From: Candidatus Desulfosporosinus nitrosoreducens
GTDB lineage: Bacteria; Bacillota; Desulfitobacteriia; Desulfitobacteriales; Desulfitobacteriaceae
Assembly: GCF_030954495.1 (NCBI RefSeq)
Contig: NZ_JAVHUW010000026.1
Coordinates: 1-64,000, forward strand
Direction of reading: 5' to 3'
DNA length: 64,000 nucleotides
A model generated the notes under the pieces. The model saw only the letters and a list, made by a program, of their open reading frames with translations. It was not told where the DNA came from and ran no database searches. Shown piece by piece: positions 26,637 to 35,884 of the stretch. The first letter of the stretch is position 1. Each line of letters begins with the position of its first letter. Position numbers and translations under genes: made by a program.

Positions 26637-28910
26637 ATGCAGAACTTTTTGCTTCATATAGCTTACTTAATTGTTCTTGTGATTTTATTTCTTGCTTTCA
26701 GCCATATTTATAAACAAAAAAATAAAGAGCTTAAGTCTTTAAATGCTCAATTGCAATTAAGGAGTACTTATTTTGATGAGATTTTTAAAAATTCTCAGGA
26801 TGGCATTTTAATCATAGATTATGAGGGAAAGGTTATTAAGACTAATAAGTCGTTCCAGAGGATTTTTCAGTATAAAAATACAGAGATTGCCGGCTTAAAC
26901 GTTGGCGGTATTCTTATCGACGCGGACAATCAGGAATCCCTTAAAATTTACGAAAAGGTCATGCAAGGGCAGACAGTGACCGCAGAAACATCACGCTTTA
27001 AAAAGGATGGTTCGGTTGTAGAGGTTAAATTATTGGCCTTTCCTATTAAGCTTGAGACTAATAAAAATGGAATATGTGTAATCTATAAGGATATTGCTTA
27101 TGAAAAAAGCTCGATGAAGGCCCTGGAATTACAGAAAATATATTTTCGCAAGCTGTTTGAAAATTCTCCTGAGGCGATTTGCATTCTGGATACGGAAGAC
27201 AAGTTCATAGATGTCAATGCTGCTTTTGAAAAGGTATTTGGCTATGCTAAAGAAGAACTGCTTAATTGTTCTATTAATAATAAAATCGTGGCGCCTGAGT
27301 TTATCTCTGAGGCAACCGAGCTTTCAGAAAATGTCATAAAAGGAAATATTATTGAATACGAAACTCTCAGATCCCGGAAAAACGGAAGTTTTGTTAACGT
27401 GCATATTCTGGGCTATCCTTTAATTTTTGAAGATAGACGCATTGGCGTATTTGGCATATACAAAGATATTACGGAACAGAAACGGGCGGAAGAGGCCCTG
27501 AAAGCCAGTGAGTTAACCTTTAGGACACTTTTTGAAGGTTCGTCAGATGCTATTTTGATTTTGGACGACAATAAATTTGTGGACTGCAATCCTGCGACTT
27601 TGGAACTACTCGGGTATGATTCCAAGGAGAACATTATAGGCAAAAGCCTGTGGGAACTTTCGCCACAGTTTCAGGCCAAAGACATATCCTCGCAAGAGAA
27701 AGCTTTGGACATCATTAAGACAGTTCAGAAAAATAAAAAATTCGAGTGGCTATTGCGGAAAAATGATGGCACGTTAGTGCCTGTTGAGGTAATGCTAACC
27801 TCGATATTGCTTAATGAAAAAAGGGTCTTTCACGTGCTGTGGCGAGATATCAGTGAACGAAAAGAACTGGAACAAAGACTTGAATACCTAAGTTATCATG
27901 ATTTTCTCACCGGTTTATATAACCGGCGGTTTTTTGAAGAAGAGCTTAAACGTCTGGACGTTAAGAGAAATTATCCCTTAACTGTCGTTGTGGCGGATGT
28001 CAACGGGCTGAAGCTGGTCAATGATTCATTTGGACACAGTATGGGCGATAAACTTTTAAAGACGGTAGCCGAGGTAATGAAAAGCGCCTGCCGGGCGGAT
28101 GATATTATCGCCAGGCTTGGCGGAGATGAATTCGTTCTTCTTCTGCCGAAAACAAAGATCAGTAAAACTGACCAAATTCTCCAGAGAATCAAAACCTTAG
28201 CTGCTCAGGAAAAAGTCGGTTCCATTGATTTATCCGTTTCCTTTGGCTATGAAACGAAAAACCATGAAGGAGAAAATATTCAGGAAATCCTCAAAAAGGC
28301 TGAAGACTATATGTATAAGAAGAAGCTTTTCGAAAGCCCGAGTATGAGAGGAAAAACTATTAATGCCATCATTAGTACCCTTCATGAAAAAAACAAAAGA
28401 GAAGAGCAGCATTCGCATAGGGTATCGGCCCTTAGTAAACGAATTGGTGAAGCCTTAAGTCTTTCTGAAGGACAAATCGAAGAATTGAAAACTGTCGGCT
28501 TACTTCATGATATCGGCAAGATTGCCATTGAAGAAACTATCCTGAATAAGCCTGGCAAATTAACGGAAGAAGAGTGGGAAGAAATTAAAAGACATCCGGA
28601 GATAGGTTACCGGATTCTAAGCACGGTTAATGATATGTCCGAGATGGCGGACTATGTCCTGGCGCACCATGAGCGGTGGGATGGCAAAGGATATCCCAAA
28701 GGCTTAAGGGGAATAGCAATCCCTCTTCAAGCGCGGATCATTGCCATAGCGGATACCTATGATGCCATAACCAGCGAACGGAGTTATCGTCAAGCTTTGC
28801 CCGAAAAGGTTGCTTTTGAAGAATTAAGAAATAATGCCGGGATACAGTTTGATCCTGATCTGGTAGAAGTGTTCCTGAATAAGGTGCTGGACCAAGCACA
28901 GGCAGTTTAA
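26637..28910 (+). CDS. Triple-PAS, GGDEF and HD-GYP signalling protein (c-di-GMP turnover)
   Basis: A 757-aa protein anchored by one N-terminal helix (residues 3-22). Three PAS domains follow (about 40-160, 170-290, 300-415), then a GGDEF domain with an intact RLGGDEFVLL active site near 500 and an HD-GYP domain with HDIGK near 635 and HHERWDGKGYPKGL near 680. Both cyclic-di-GMP synthesis and degradation residues are present, so it may be bifunctional or switch with its PAS input. Start is the ATG at 26637 behind GAGGGG; the in-frame GTG at 26613 overlaps the ribosome site. Confidence 0.92.
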   Translation: MQNFLLHIAYLIVLVILFLAFSHIYKQKNKELKSLNAQLQLRSTYFDEIFKNSQDGILIIDYEGKVIKTNKSFQRIFQYKNTEIAGLNVGGILIDADNQESLKIYEKVMQGQTVTAETSRFKKDGSVVEVKLLAFPIKLETNKNGICVIYKDIAYEKSSMKALELQKIYFRKLFENSPEAICILDTEDKFIDVNAAFEKVFGYAKEELLNCSINNKIVAPEFISEATELSENVIKGNIIEYETLRSRKNGSFVNVHILGYPLIFEDRRIGVFGIYKDITEQKRAEEALKASELTFRTLFEGSSDAILILDDNKFVDCNPATLELLGYDSKENIIGKSLWELSPQFQAKDISSQEKALDIIKTVQKNKKFEWLLRKNDGTLVPVEVMLTSILLNEKRVFHVLWRDISERKELEQRLEYLSYHDFLTGLYNRRFFEEELKRLDVKRNYPLTVVVADVNGLKLVNDSFGHSMGDKLLKTVAEVMKSACRADDIIARLGGDEFVLLLPKTKISKTDQILQRIKTLAAQEKVGSIDLSVSFGYETKNHEGENIQEILKKAEDYMYKKKLFESPSMRGKTINAIISTLHEKNKREEQHSHRVSALSKRIGEALSLSEGQIEELKTVGLLHDIGKIAIEETILNKPGKLTEEEWEEIKRHPEIGYRILSTVNDMSEMADYVLAHHERWDGKGYPKGLRGIAIPLQARIIAIADTYDAITSERSYRQALPEKVAFEELRNNAGIQFDPDLVEVFLNKVLDQAQAV

Positions 28911-28990
28911 CAAGTCAAATCACAAAAATTATGAATAGAGAGTTGCCGTGTTCCTTGGGTTTGGAAGATTATGCATGAAAGTGTCGTATT

Positions 28991-29019
28991 TTGCCTGAAT
29001 TTAAACCTTACGCTATAAT
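28991..29019 (+). promoter_or_regulatory. Sigma-A type promoter for the VOC protein gene
   Basis: TTGCCT, 17 bases, TATAAT. The predicted start near 29026 makes the upstream ATG at 29025 unlikely as a start codon. Confidence 0.7.
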
Positions 29020-29072
29020 TAGGGATGGAAGCAGTAAAACTTAAAAAAACTCCGGAGAAAGAAGGGTTTTCG

Positions 29073-29492
29073 ATGAGTGACTGGTTGGTCCCGTACATAA
29101 TGTTTAAAGGAAATTGTGAAGCAGCGGTAATGTTTTATCAAAAAGTGCTGGGGGGAGAAAGCGTTATTATGCGCTTTGGGGACATGCCGCCCAATCCTGC
29201 CTACCCAGTTCCTGAAGAACACAAGAAGCTCGTAATGCATGCTGAACTAAGAAAAGATGGTCATATCCTGCGTTTTTCAGATTACATTACGGACTCTGCC
29301 TTTGTTCCGGGCAACAACATTTCCTTTTCTTTAGAGTTCGATACCAAGGAAGAAACAAAAGCAACCTTTGCCGCCTTGGCGGAAGGCGGAACCATAGAGA
29401 TGGAATTGCAGGAAACCTTTTTCAGCCCCTTGTATGGCAAATTTACGGATAAATTTGGGGTAATGTGGCAATTAAGTTGCCGGCCTCATTAA
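29073..29492 (+). CDS. VOC-superfamily protein, PhnB-like
   Basis: A 139-aa member of the vicinal-oxygen-chelate fold, PhnB/3-demethylubiquinone-methyltransferase-like subgroup. It shows the paired beta-alpha-beta-beta-beta pattern: VPYIMFKGNCEAAVMFYQKVLGGE at the start, FSDYITDSAF in the middle, and FGVMWQLS at the end. The family includes metal enzymes and resistance proteins, so a substrate cannot be assigned. Despite the PhnB label, it is not in the phosphonate operon here. The start at ATG 29073 follows GAAGGG and fits the promoter at 28991. Confidence 0.85.
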   Translation: MSDWLVPYIMFKGNCEAAVMFYQKVLGGESVIMRFGDMPPNPAYPVPEEHKKLVMHAELRKDGHILRFSDYITDSAFVPGNNISFSLEFDTKEETKATFAALAEGGTIEMELQETFFSPLYGKFTDKFGVMWQLSCRPH

Positions 29493-29572
29493 TTTGTATG
29501 AAAAACAAGCCTTGATTTTTCAAAATGCTGGAGATTAGAAATAGGATTTAGACGGGATTTCGAATTTTGAAA

Positions 29573-29624
29573 AGAGGTTGTAGCACACTGGAGACCTTGC
29601 GCAGCTGTGATACAACCTCTTTTT
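29573..29624 (+). terminator. Terminator after the VOC gene
   Basis: AGAGGTTGTA/TACAACCTCT, a perfect 10-bp stem with a 28-base loop, followed by a T run. Confidence 0.75.
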
Positions 29625-29677
29625 AAAACCAGAAGTAAGTAAGCTGATTTTGAATTTTGGCTGGGGAGGATGACCTT

Positions 29678-30373
29678 TTGAGCAGCCCGGAAACTGTTGT
29701 GCAGGACTTCAGTCGTGCCCGTATTCATGAAGAAGCGGTGAATGTGGAGCGAGTATATTTTTACAAAACGGACAAACGTGTCAACCCTAAGCAAGAGGAG
29801 CCTTTTCTGGTACTTCAGGGCAAGCTGCCTCTGCTGCTGTCGGCTCCTCATGCGGTGCGGCACTATAGGCAAAAGAAGATTATTGTCTCTGACCAATTCA
29901 CTGGTTCCATCGTCTTTCTTCTAAACCAATTAGTAGGAGCACAGGGGATCGCGGTAACCAAGCTTTATGGCGGCGACCCTAACTTTGATTACCCTTGCCT
30001 CTATAAAGAGAGGCTGGCCGATCTTTGCCGTAAGGAAAAGGTGAAATTTATTCTGGACATCCATGGCGCCCCCCGGGAGCGGGAATTTGATGCGGACTTG
30101 GGTACTTGCGGAGGAAAAACTCTGTTGGGTCAAACAAGGGTGTTGGAAACCTTGGCTCATCAATTTCAGAGCTTTGGTTTTAAAAAGATTTCTCATGATC
30201 GTTCCTTGCCCCCAGGTTCCAACACGATCACGGGTTATGCGGCCAGGGAACTGGGAATACCGGCGGTCCAAATAGAGATCAATAAACAATACAGGGTTCC
30301 GGCGCAAAACCCTCAAGGCTTTCAGCGTTTAATGGGCGCCTTAAGGGAAAGCATCAAAAGCTTAACCCAGTAG
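29678..30373 (+). CDS. N-formylglutamate amidohydrolase-like protein
   Basis: A 231-aa protein of the N-formylglutamate amidohydrolase family, zinc-dependent hydrolases related to carboxypeptidases. Visible blocks are LLLSAPHAVRHYR near residue 54, KFILDIHGAPRERE near 127 (metal and catalytic residues) and VQIEINKQYR near 204. It is shorter than HutG-type enzymes and lies in no histidine operon, so the true substrate is uncertain. The TTG at 29678 has GGGGAGG eight bases upstream. Confidence 0.75.
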   Translation: MSSPETVVQDFSRARIHEEAVNVERVYFYKTDKRVNPKQEEPFLVLQGKLPLLLSAPHAVRHYRQKKIIVSDQFTGSIVFLLNQLVGAQGIAVTKLYGGDPNFDYPCLYKERLADLCRKEKVKFILDIHGAPREREFDADLGTCGGKTLLGQTRVLETLAHQFQSFGFKKISHDRSLPPGSNTITGYAARELGIPAVQIEINKQYRVPAQNPQGFQRLMGALRESIKSLTQ

Positions 30374-30410
30374 CGGGTTGAAAAGATGGCGGCAAATTTG
30401 AACGTTTCAT

Positions 30411-30439
30411 TTGACAAGCAGGTGTTTTTTCAGTATACT
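30411..30439 (+). promoter_or_regulatory. Promoter of the Mn2+ riboswitch transcript
   Basis: TTGACA, 17 bases, TATACT: a near-consensus sigma-A promoter. It places the transcript start about five bases before the riboswitch. Confidence 0.85.
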
Positions 30440-30448
30440 GAACTTGTT

Positions 30449-30574
30449 AAAAGGGAGTAGTTTTAAATCGCAAAGTCAACATACCCGGCGGGGAAACTTG
30501 CCTGGCTTTGTGAGCCGATCTGAGGTAACAAGACTTTTGACATGGCCTATTTGGCTATGTCAAAAGTCTTTTTT
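30449..30574 (+). promoter_or_regulatory. Mn2+ riboswitch (yybP-ykoY) with terminator
   Basis: The leader contains the conserved GGGAGTAG loop, the stem CAAAG/CTTTG with AGTCAACATACC, and GGTAACAAGACT, which fit yybP-ykoY Mn2+ sensors. The aptamer's 3' strand overlaps a terminator (AAGACTTTTGACAT and its complement, 30530-30570, then T6). Mn2+ binding would favour the antiterminated form and switch on the P-type ATPase. Confidence 0.88.
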
Positions 30575-30693
30575 ATTTACCTCGCAGGAATTTCAGAGCT
30601 ATGTGAGGAGTGATTATTTCATTGAAGTAAATTTAATCAAAGCGCGGAGATAGGGGAATGATAAAAAAGGAACCTGTAAGGAGGATCTAAATC

Positions 30694-33405
30694 GTGAGCT
30701 TTTATCAAAAAGAAGCCCAAGAAGTTATTGCCGAATTAAAAAGTGACGAAGAACTGGGATTATCGAGTGCTGAAGTTGGAGTCAGAGTTCAGCTTCATGG
30801 GAAAAATGTTTTTACTCCTAAACCCAAGGAGGGTATCCTCTCCAAAATCGTAGACAGTTTAAAAGAGCCTTTAATTATCATCCTTTTGATTTCAGGCTTG
30901 ATTTCTCTTCTCATGGGTCATCTTCCCGATGGCTTAGGAATCTTTGCGGCTGTTCTTATTGCCACATCCATTGCGGTGATTCAAGAGGGCAAGTCGGACA
31001 AAGCCTTTGAAGCTTTGGCCGAATTAAGCAACGATGTTCAGGTGAAGGTGGTGCGGGATCACCAGATTGTTTATATTCCGCAGAGCGACCTGACTATTGG
31101 GGATATTATCCATTTGGAAACCGGGGACAAAGTACCGGCTGACGCCCGGGTTGTGCACTCTTCAAATCTGGGAATTAACGAGTCGATGCTTACGGGGGAA
31201 GCAGAGTCGATTACGAAAGGGTCAAAGAGAATCGAAAGGGACCATTGTCCTTTGGCCGAACGCACCAATATGCTTTACTCAGGTACCATGGTGATTGAGG
31301 GAAGGGCTATTGCCATTGTAACTGCCATCGGTGACCAAACTGAAATGGGCAAAATTGCTAAAGAACTCAATGAGGAAAGCACGGCCCAGACCCCGCTGCA
31401 GCAGAAGTTAGCGGATCTTGGCAAAAAAATCTCAATCATCGGCTCGCTTGTGGCGGCGGGGATCTTTATCTTTGAGTTGTTGACGATGTATCAACAAGGG
31501 ACTCTTGTGCTGGATAATCTGGCAACAGCTCTGCCCGGAATTAAAGATGCTTTTATAACTTCGGTAGCCCTTATCGTTGCGGCTGTGCCTGAAGGGCTGC
31601 CAACGATGGTTGCCATCACCCTGGCTTTTAACATGCAGAAAATGGCTAAGAACAATGCTTTGGTCCGCAAGCTTATAGCCTGTGAAACCATCGGTTCCGT
31701 GAATGTCATCTGTTCCGATAAAACCGGAACCTTGACGGAAAACAAGATGACTGTCGTTGAAGTTTGGTGTGACGGAAACAATGCTGCGGTTGACAAGATA
31801 AAGTGCCAGGAAATGCTGGAGAATTTTTGCCTGAATACCACGGCGGATATTGCCCACCAGGACGGCCGCTTCGAGTTTCTGGGAAATCCAACGGAATGTT
31901 CCCTTCTGGTCTGTGCCGATAAGAGTGATGTAAACTATCTGGATTACCGCAAACAGTTCGGGGAGCCTGTTGCGGAATACAATTTTACGTCTGCCCGGAA
32001 GATGATGTCGACAGCGTACGAAAAAGAAGAGGGCTACAGATTTTATACCAAAGGCTCACCTGAAAAAGTTCTGAGCAAAAGTAACAGGATTCAAATCAAC
32101 AATACAATTCTTCCCTTGACCCAGGAGCATAAAGATGCCATCGAAGCGAGCATAAAAGAATTGCAGGATAACGCCCGCAGGGTACTGGCCTTTGCTTACA
32201 CTGATTTTAGCGCCGAACCTCAATGGGAAGATATTTATAACGTCGAAAAAGACCTTATTTTCAGCGGCTTCGTTGGCATAGAGGACCCTCTGCGCACGGA
32301 TGTCCGAGCGGCCATCGATCAATGCCGCAAAGCAGGCATCGCGGTTAAAATTCTCACGGGAGATAATATTAATACGGCGCGCTCCATTGCCAAGCAGTTG
32401 GGACTTGTCCATGAGGATTCCCTGGTCCTGGAAGTGACCGATATTGATGCCATGAGCGATCAGGAGTTAAAGAACAAGCTCGCTAAAATTGTCGTCATTG
32501 CCCGTTCAAATCCTACTGCCAAAATGAGAGTTGTTAAACTTTTGCGGGAAAACAACGCTTCAGTGGTTGTGACGGGGGATGGAATTAATGACGCGCCTGC
32601 TTTAAAAGCGGCGGACGTCGGGGTGGCCATGGGAATTACAGGCACGGAAGTGTCCAAGGAAGCTGCCGATATTGTTTTGTTGGACGATTCCTTCTCCACC
32701 ATCGTTAAAGCGATTAAGTGGGGGCGGGGGATTTACGAAAACTTCCAGCGCTTTATTCAGTTTCAACTGACAGTAAATGTTGTAGCGTTTATTACTGTGA
32801 TCTTAGCGGAAATTCTGGGGTATAAAATGCCTTTTACGACGCTGCAGTTGTTATGGGTAAATATCATCATGGACGGGCCTCCGGCTTTGACCTTAGGCCT
32901 AGAGCCGCCCAGAGAACATTTGCTCCAAAAGCAGCCTATTAAAAGAAATGCTTCGATTGTTACTAGGGACATGTTGTTTAAAATCGTCGCCAATGGCTTG
33001 TTCATTGTCGCGGCCTTAATCCTGCTGCTGAAAACGCAGATTCTTGGCGGAACAGCGGCCCAGCAATCGACTATCGTCTTTACTTCGTTTGTCCTGTTCC
33101 AGCTTTGGAATGCTTTTAACTGCAGGGAATTTGGAGTACAGAGCGTTTTCGCCCATATCCATAAAAACAAAACCATGATTGGGGTTGTTTTCCTGACTTT
33201 TCTCGTTCAAATTCTGGTTACTCAGCTGGGAGGGCAAGTGTTTAAAACAGTCCCCTTGGGGGTTGGTTTGTGGCTGAAGATGATCGGATTTACCTTTAGC
33301 GTAGTAATCTTCAGCGAAATGATCAAACTCTGCACAAGAGTTGGGCAAAGACTGGGGGGGAATCACGAAAATAAGTTGGAGGCAGATGGGAGCCCAGGGG
33401 CTTAA
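30694..33405 (+). CDS. P2-type cation-exporting ATPase, probably Mn2+/Ca2+
   Basis: A 903-aa P-type ATPase. It has the N-terminal cation-ATPase domain, TGES-type actuator loop (LTGEAES), membrane motif PEGLP, phosphorylation site SDKTGTLT near residue 346, and hinge VTGDGINDAPAL near 628, with about ten membrane helices. By sequence it belongs to the Ca2+/SERCA-like group. The Mn2+ riboswitch in its leader argues for Mn2+ (or mixed Mn2+/Ca2+) export, as for YoaB of Lactococcus. The start is GTG behind GGAGGATC. It is followed by a strong terminator, so it is monocistronic. Confidence 0.92.
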   Translation: MSFYQKEAQEVIAELKSDEELGLSSAEVGVRVQLHGKNVFTPKPKEGILSKIVDSLKEPLIIILLISGLISLLMGHLPDGLGIFAAVLIATSIAVIQEGKSDKAFEALAELSNDVQVKVVRDHQIVYIPQSDLTIGDIIHLETGDKVPADARVVHSSNLGINESMLTGEAESITKGSKRIERDHCPLAERTNMLYSGTMVIEGRAIAIVTAIGDQTEMGKIAKELNEESTAQTPLQQKLADLGKKISIIGSLVAAGIFIFELLTMYQQGTLVLDNLATALPGIKDAFITSVALIVAAVPEGLPTMVAITLAFNMQKMAKNNALVRKLIACETIGSVNVICSDKTGTLTENKMTVVEVWCDGNNAAVDKIKCQEMLENFCLNTTADIAHQDGRFEFLGNPTECSLLVCADKSDVNYLDYRKQFGEPVAEYNFTSARKMMSTAYEKEEGYRFYTKGSPEKVLSKSNRIQINNTILPLTQEHKDAIEASIKELQDNARRVLAFAYTDFSAEPQWEDIYNVEKDLIFSGFVGIEDPLRTDVRAAIDQCRKAGIAVKILTGDNINTARSIAKQLGLVHEDSLVLEVTDIDAMSDQELKNKLAKIVVIARSNPTAKMRVVKLLRENNASVVVTGDGINDAPALKAADVGVAMGITGTEVSKEAADIVLLDDSFSTIVKAIKWGRGIYENFQRFIQFQLTVNVVAFITVILAEILGYKMPFTTLQLLWVNIIMDGPPALTLGLEPPREHLLQKQPIKRNASIVTRDMLFKIVANGLFIVAALILLLKTQILGGTAAQQSTIVFTSFVLFQLWNAFNCREFGVQSVFAHIHKNKTMIGVVFLTFLVQILVTQLGGQVFKTVPLGVGLWLKMIGFTFSVVIFSEMIKLCTRVGQRLGGNHENKLEADGSPGA

Positions 33406-33414
33406 ATAATTAGC

Positions 33415-33459
33415 AAACCTCAGGCGGAAGAAAAACTTCTTTCCGCCTGAGGTTTTTTT
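33415..33459 (+). terminator. Terminator after the P-type ATPase gene
   Basis: AAACCTCAGGCGGAA and its complement form a 15-bp stem followed by a T run. Confidence 0.9.
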
Positions 33460-33524
33460 GTAGTAATTGTAAAGTATAACTTTGTTGCATATTGCAAGAA
33501 GGTTAATACGCAAGAAGGCTAATA

Positions 33525-33631
33525 CGTGCGAAGACAGTGTCTTTGCCTGAAGCATCAGGGCAACTAAGGTAGCCGCCTGCGCTGGAGGGCGGCTCCGCAT
33601 TTTAAATCGTGTGAAGACAGCGTCTTCGGCT
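33525..33631. repeat. Pair of 24-bp repeats, each an inverted repeat, flanking a GC-rich hairpin
   Basis: CGTGCGAAGACAGTGTCTTT (33525 onward) recurs as CGTGTGAAGACAGCGTCTTC (33608 onward); GAAGACAGCGTCTTC is itself palindromic. Between them GCCGCC/GGCGGC forms another hairpin. This looks like a dispersed extragenic repeat unit. No gene is supported in 33460-33826. Confidence 0.45.
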
Positions 33632-33826
33632 ACCAGCCAAGTTTTCTTTATTGGCAAAAATATTTTACATAAGATTAACAAATAGTTAATTTTAAATTTA
33701 CAGCGTTATTTTATAATTTTACTAGAGTAATTTAACCAGAGTAATTTAACCATATTTTTTCAACAATCTCTGAAATTTCACTGGAAAAGTTTCCTTCTGT
33801 TTTTAAGAGGAAGATGGGAGGCAATC

Positions 33827-33997
33827 ATGCGTTTGGGTCAGAGCTTAAACAATCGTCGCACAAAATTGCTCAAAATAGTTTGTCTTGCCGCAGCCAATGA
33901 TTTGTGCCAAGTTTTTAAAACGGTTATCCGAAAGGATGAGTATGCTTACTCATGGCCTTTCGGATTTTTGTTTATGGTTTCGCTTTCTACTAATTGA
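33827..33997 (+). CDS. Possible 56-aa leader ORF overlapping a terminator-like hairpin
   Basis: An ATG with GGGAGG five bases upstream opens a 56-codon frame (MRLGQSLNNRRTKLLKIVCL...). Translation would run through a strong hairpin at 33926-33965 (ATCCGAAAGG/CCTTTCGGAT, then TTTTT) and stop 50 bases before the ykuK-like gene. It could be a regulatory leader peptide, or a chance frame in a structured leader. I see no homologue by eye. Confidence 0.3.
   Translation: MRLGQSLNNRRTKLLKIVCLAAANDLCQVFKTVIRKDEYAYSWPFGFLFMVSLSTN
33926..33968 (+). terminator. Terminator-like hairpin upstream of the ykuK-like gene
   Basis: ATCCGAAAGG/CCTTTCGGAT with inner TGAGTA/TTACTCA and a T run. It lies in front of, not behind, a gene, so attenuation is possible. 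Confidence 0.6.
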
Positions 33998-34046
33998 ACA
34001 TCATTTTAAATCCGTAACGGAAGTTGAGAAACGGAGATGCTATTTA

Positions 34047-34520
34047 ATGCACAGCAGAACTTATGGGGAAGTTTCTTTTGAAGAAATGTATTCGTTGCTT
34101 AAAGCTTACTTAGCGCAAGACCGCAACGGAGAATACAAAGTGTCCGTTGGAACCGACAGCCAGAATTTTGCTTACACAAAGATACCGGTAACCATTGGTA
34201 TCCATAGAATTGAAAATCGAATCGGTAAAGGCGGGATTTATTTCTCGGAAATTAGGAGAGTCAAGAAAATCAGTAATATTCGCCAGAAGATTTTCTATGA
34301 AACGAATCTGAGCCTGGAATTAGCTGAGAGATTGCATCTCAAGTTCAGAGAAGACAAGATACCGAATGAGATAACGATTCATGTTGATGCGGGATATAAT
34401 GGCCCGACAGCTAAGTATATTTCAGAAATAAGTGGTTGGGTTAGAGCGTGTGGCTTTCAATGCGTGATTAAACCGGATTCTTATATGGCTTCCAGCGTAG
34501 CGAACCGTCTCTCCAAATGA
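34047..34520 (+). CDS. YkuK-like ribonuclease H-fold protein (DUF458)
   Basis: A 157-aa protein of the YkuK/DUF458 family, predicted to have an RNase-H-like fold. It shows VGTDSQNF near residue 30 and HVDAGYNGPTAKYI near 115, with aspartates in the positions expected of a metal site. Function is unproven. The ATG at 34047 follows GGAG at a long spacing; an upstream in-frame reading to 33885 passes through the hairpin and is not supported. It ends immediately before the PhoH-like gene, so the two are probably cotranscribed. Confidence 0.8.
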   Translation: MHSRTYGEVSFEEMYSLLKAYLAQDRNGEYKVSVGTDSQNFAYTKIPVTIGIHRIENRIGKGGIYFSEIRRVKKISNIRQKIFYETNLSLELAERLHLKFREDKIPNEITIHVDAGYNGPTAKYISEISGWVRACGFQCVIKPDSYMASSVANRLSK

Positions 34521-34540
34521 AGCAAAAGGGGTGCTTGAAT

Positions 34541-35854
34541 TTGCCAAAGGTCTATATTTTGGATTCCAGCGTTCTACTTCATGATCCCACGGCAATTTAC
34601 CAATTTCAAGAGCATGAGATTGTCATTCCTTATGCGGTGCTGGAAGAATTAGAACACAAAAAAAGGCTGCTCAACAATATTGGCAGAGCTGCCAGAGAGA
34701 CTGTGCAAAACTTAGATCAATTACGGGAAAAAGGTCAGCTTTCCCAAGGGGTAAAGCTAAAGTCCGGCGGGGTCCTGCGCATTGAGCTGAACCATTCGTC
34801 ACCGCAAAAATTGCCCTTAGCCTCCGACCTTACGTTACCGGAGAACCGGATCTTAAGTGTTGTCTTGAATTTAAGGCAGGAAGAAGAACGGCCGGTAATT
34901 CTTGTGACCAAAGACATTGCTATGCGGGTTAAAGCGGATGCTCTCGGTTTGGCAACCCAGGATTACTTTAATGATAAAGTATATTTACCACCCCTTGGAG
35001 ACGATGTGCTTAGGATTACACCGGATGAGCAGGAGATAAAGAGCTTATACAGCGAGGGAGCCATAAAATTAAACCAAGCCGTGCCGCCCAACGCCTGTGT
35101 TTTGGCTGAAAACACCTCCCTGCCGCTTGTTTCCTCGACAAGCGGCAGGGAAATACTTGCGGCTTTTGGGCACAAGCCGACTTGGGAAATTACCCCCAGG
35201 AACCTGGAACAGCATTGGGCCTTAGCCTTACTGAACAACCCCGGGGTTCACCTGGTAAATCTCATGGGTCCGGCAGGTACGGGCAAAACCTTGCTTGCTT
35301 TAGCCAGTGGCTTGGAGCAGACGATTCACAGTGAAAGGTATGCGCGCATTCTTTGTGCCCGGCCGGTGGTTCCTCTCGGCAAAGATATCGGTTATTTACC
35401 GGGAGAAAAAGACGATAAAGTACGTCCTTACATGCAGCCAATCTATGACAATCTTGATTTGTTACTCCGGCCCAAACGGGAGCGGGAGAGGGAAAAAGGA
35501 ATTGAAGCGGTGATTGACAGCGCTGTTGATTTGCTGAAAAAGAAAAAACAGTTAGAGGTCGAGATTTTGACCTACATCCGGGGCAGGAGCATCCCCAATC
35601 AATTTATCATTATCGATGAAGCTCAAAACTTATCCGCCCATGAGGTGAAAACAATTATCACGCGGGCGGGGGAGGGGACAAAGATTGTTCTTTGCGGTGA
35701 TCCGGATCAAATTGATCATCCTTATTTGGACAAAGAAAGCAACGGTATGACTTATGTTGCGGCACGCCTTCAAGGGCAGTCCTTTTATGGACAGGTTCGC
35801 TTAGTCAAGGGAGAGCGGAGTACCATGGCGACAATAGCCGCTGATTTGCTCTGA
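34541..35854 (+). CDS. PhoH-like ATPase with N-terminal PIN domain
   Basis: A 437-aa two-domain protein. The PIN (nuclease-type) domain occupies about residues 1-140 (VYILDSSVLLHDP, VLEELEHKK), and a PhoH ATPase domain follows with Walker A MGPAGTGKTLLA near 248 and Walker B FIIIDEAQNLS near 355. PIN-PhoH proteins are reported to unwind and cleave RNA. I chose the TTG at 34541 with AAAAGGGG upstream; the ATG at 34517 overlaps the previous stop but has no ribosome site. The name PhoH does not by itself imply phosphate control, although a phosphonate operon follows. Confidence 0.9.
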   Translation: MPKVYILDSSVLLHDPTAIYQFQEHEIVIPYAVLEELEHKKRLLNNIGRAARETVQNLDQLREKGQLSQGVKLKSGGVLRIELNHSSPQKLPLASDLTLPENRILSVVLNLRQEEERPVILVTKDIAMRVKADALGLATQDYFNDKVYLPPLGDDVLRITPDEQEIKSLYSEGAIKLNQAVPPNACVLAENTSLPLVSSTSGREILAAFGHKPTWEITPRNLEQHWALALLNNPGVHLVNLMGPAGTGKTLLALASGLEQTIHSERYARILCARPVVPLGKDIGYLPGEKDDKVRPYMQPIYDNLDLLLRPKREREREKGIEAVIDSAVDLLKKKKQLEVEILTYIRGRSIPNQFIIIDEAQNLSAHEVKTIITRAGEGTKIVLCGDPDQIDHPYLDKESNGMTYVAARLQGQSFYGQVRLVKGERSTMATIAADLL

Positions 35855-35884
35855 CAAATTTAAGAGCAGACGATCATTGGGAAA

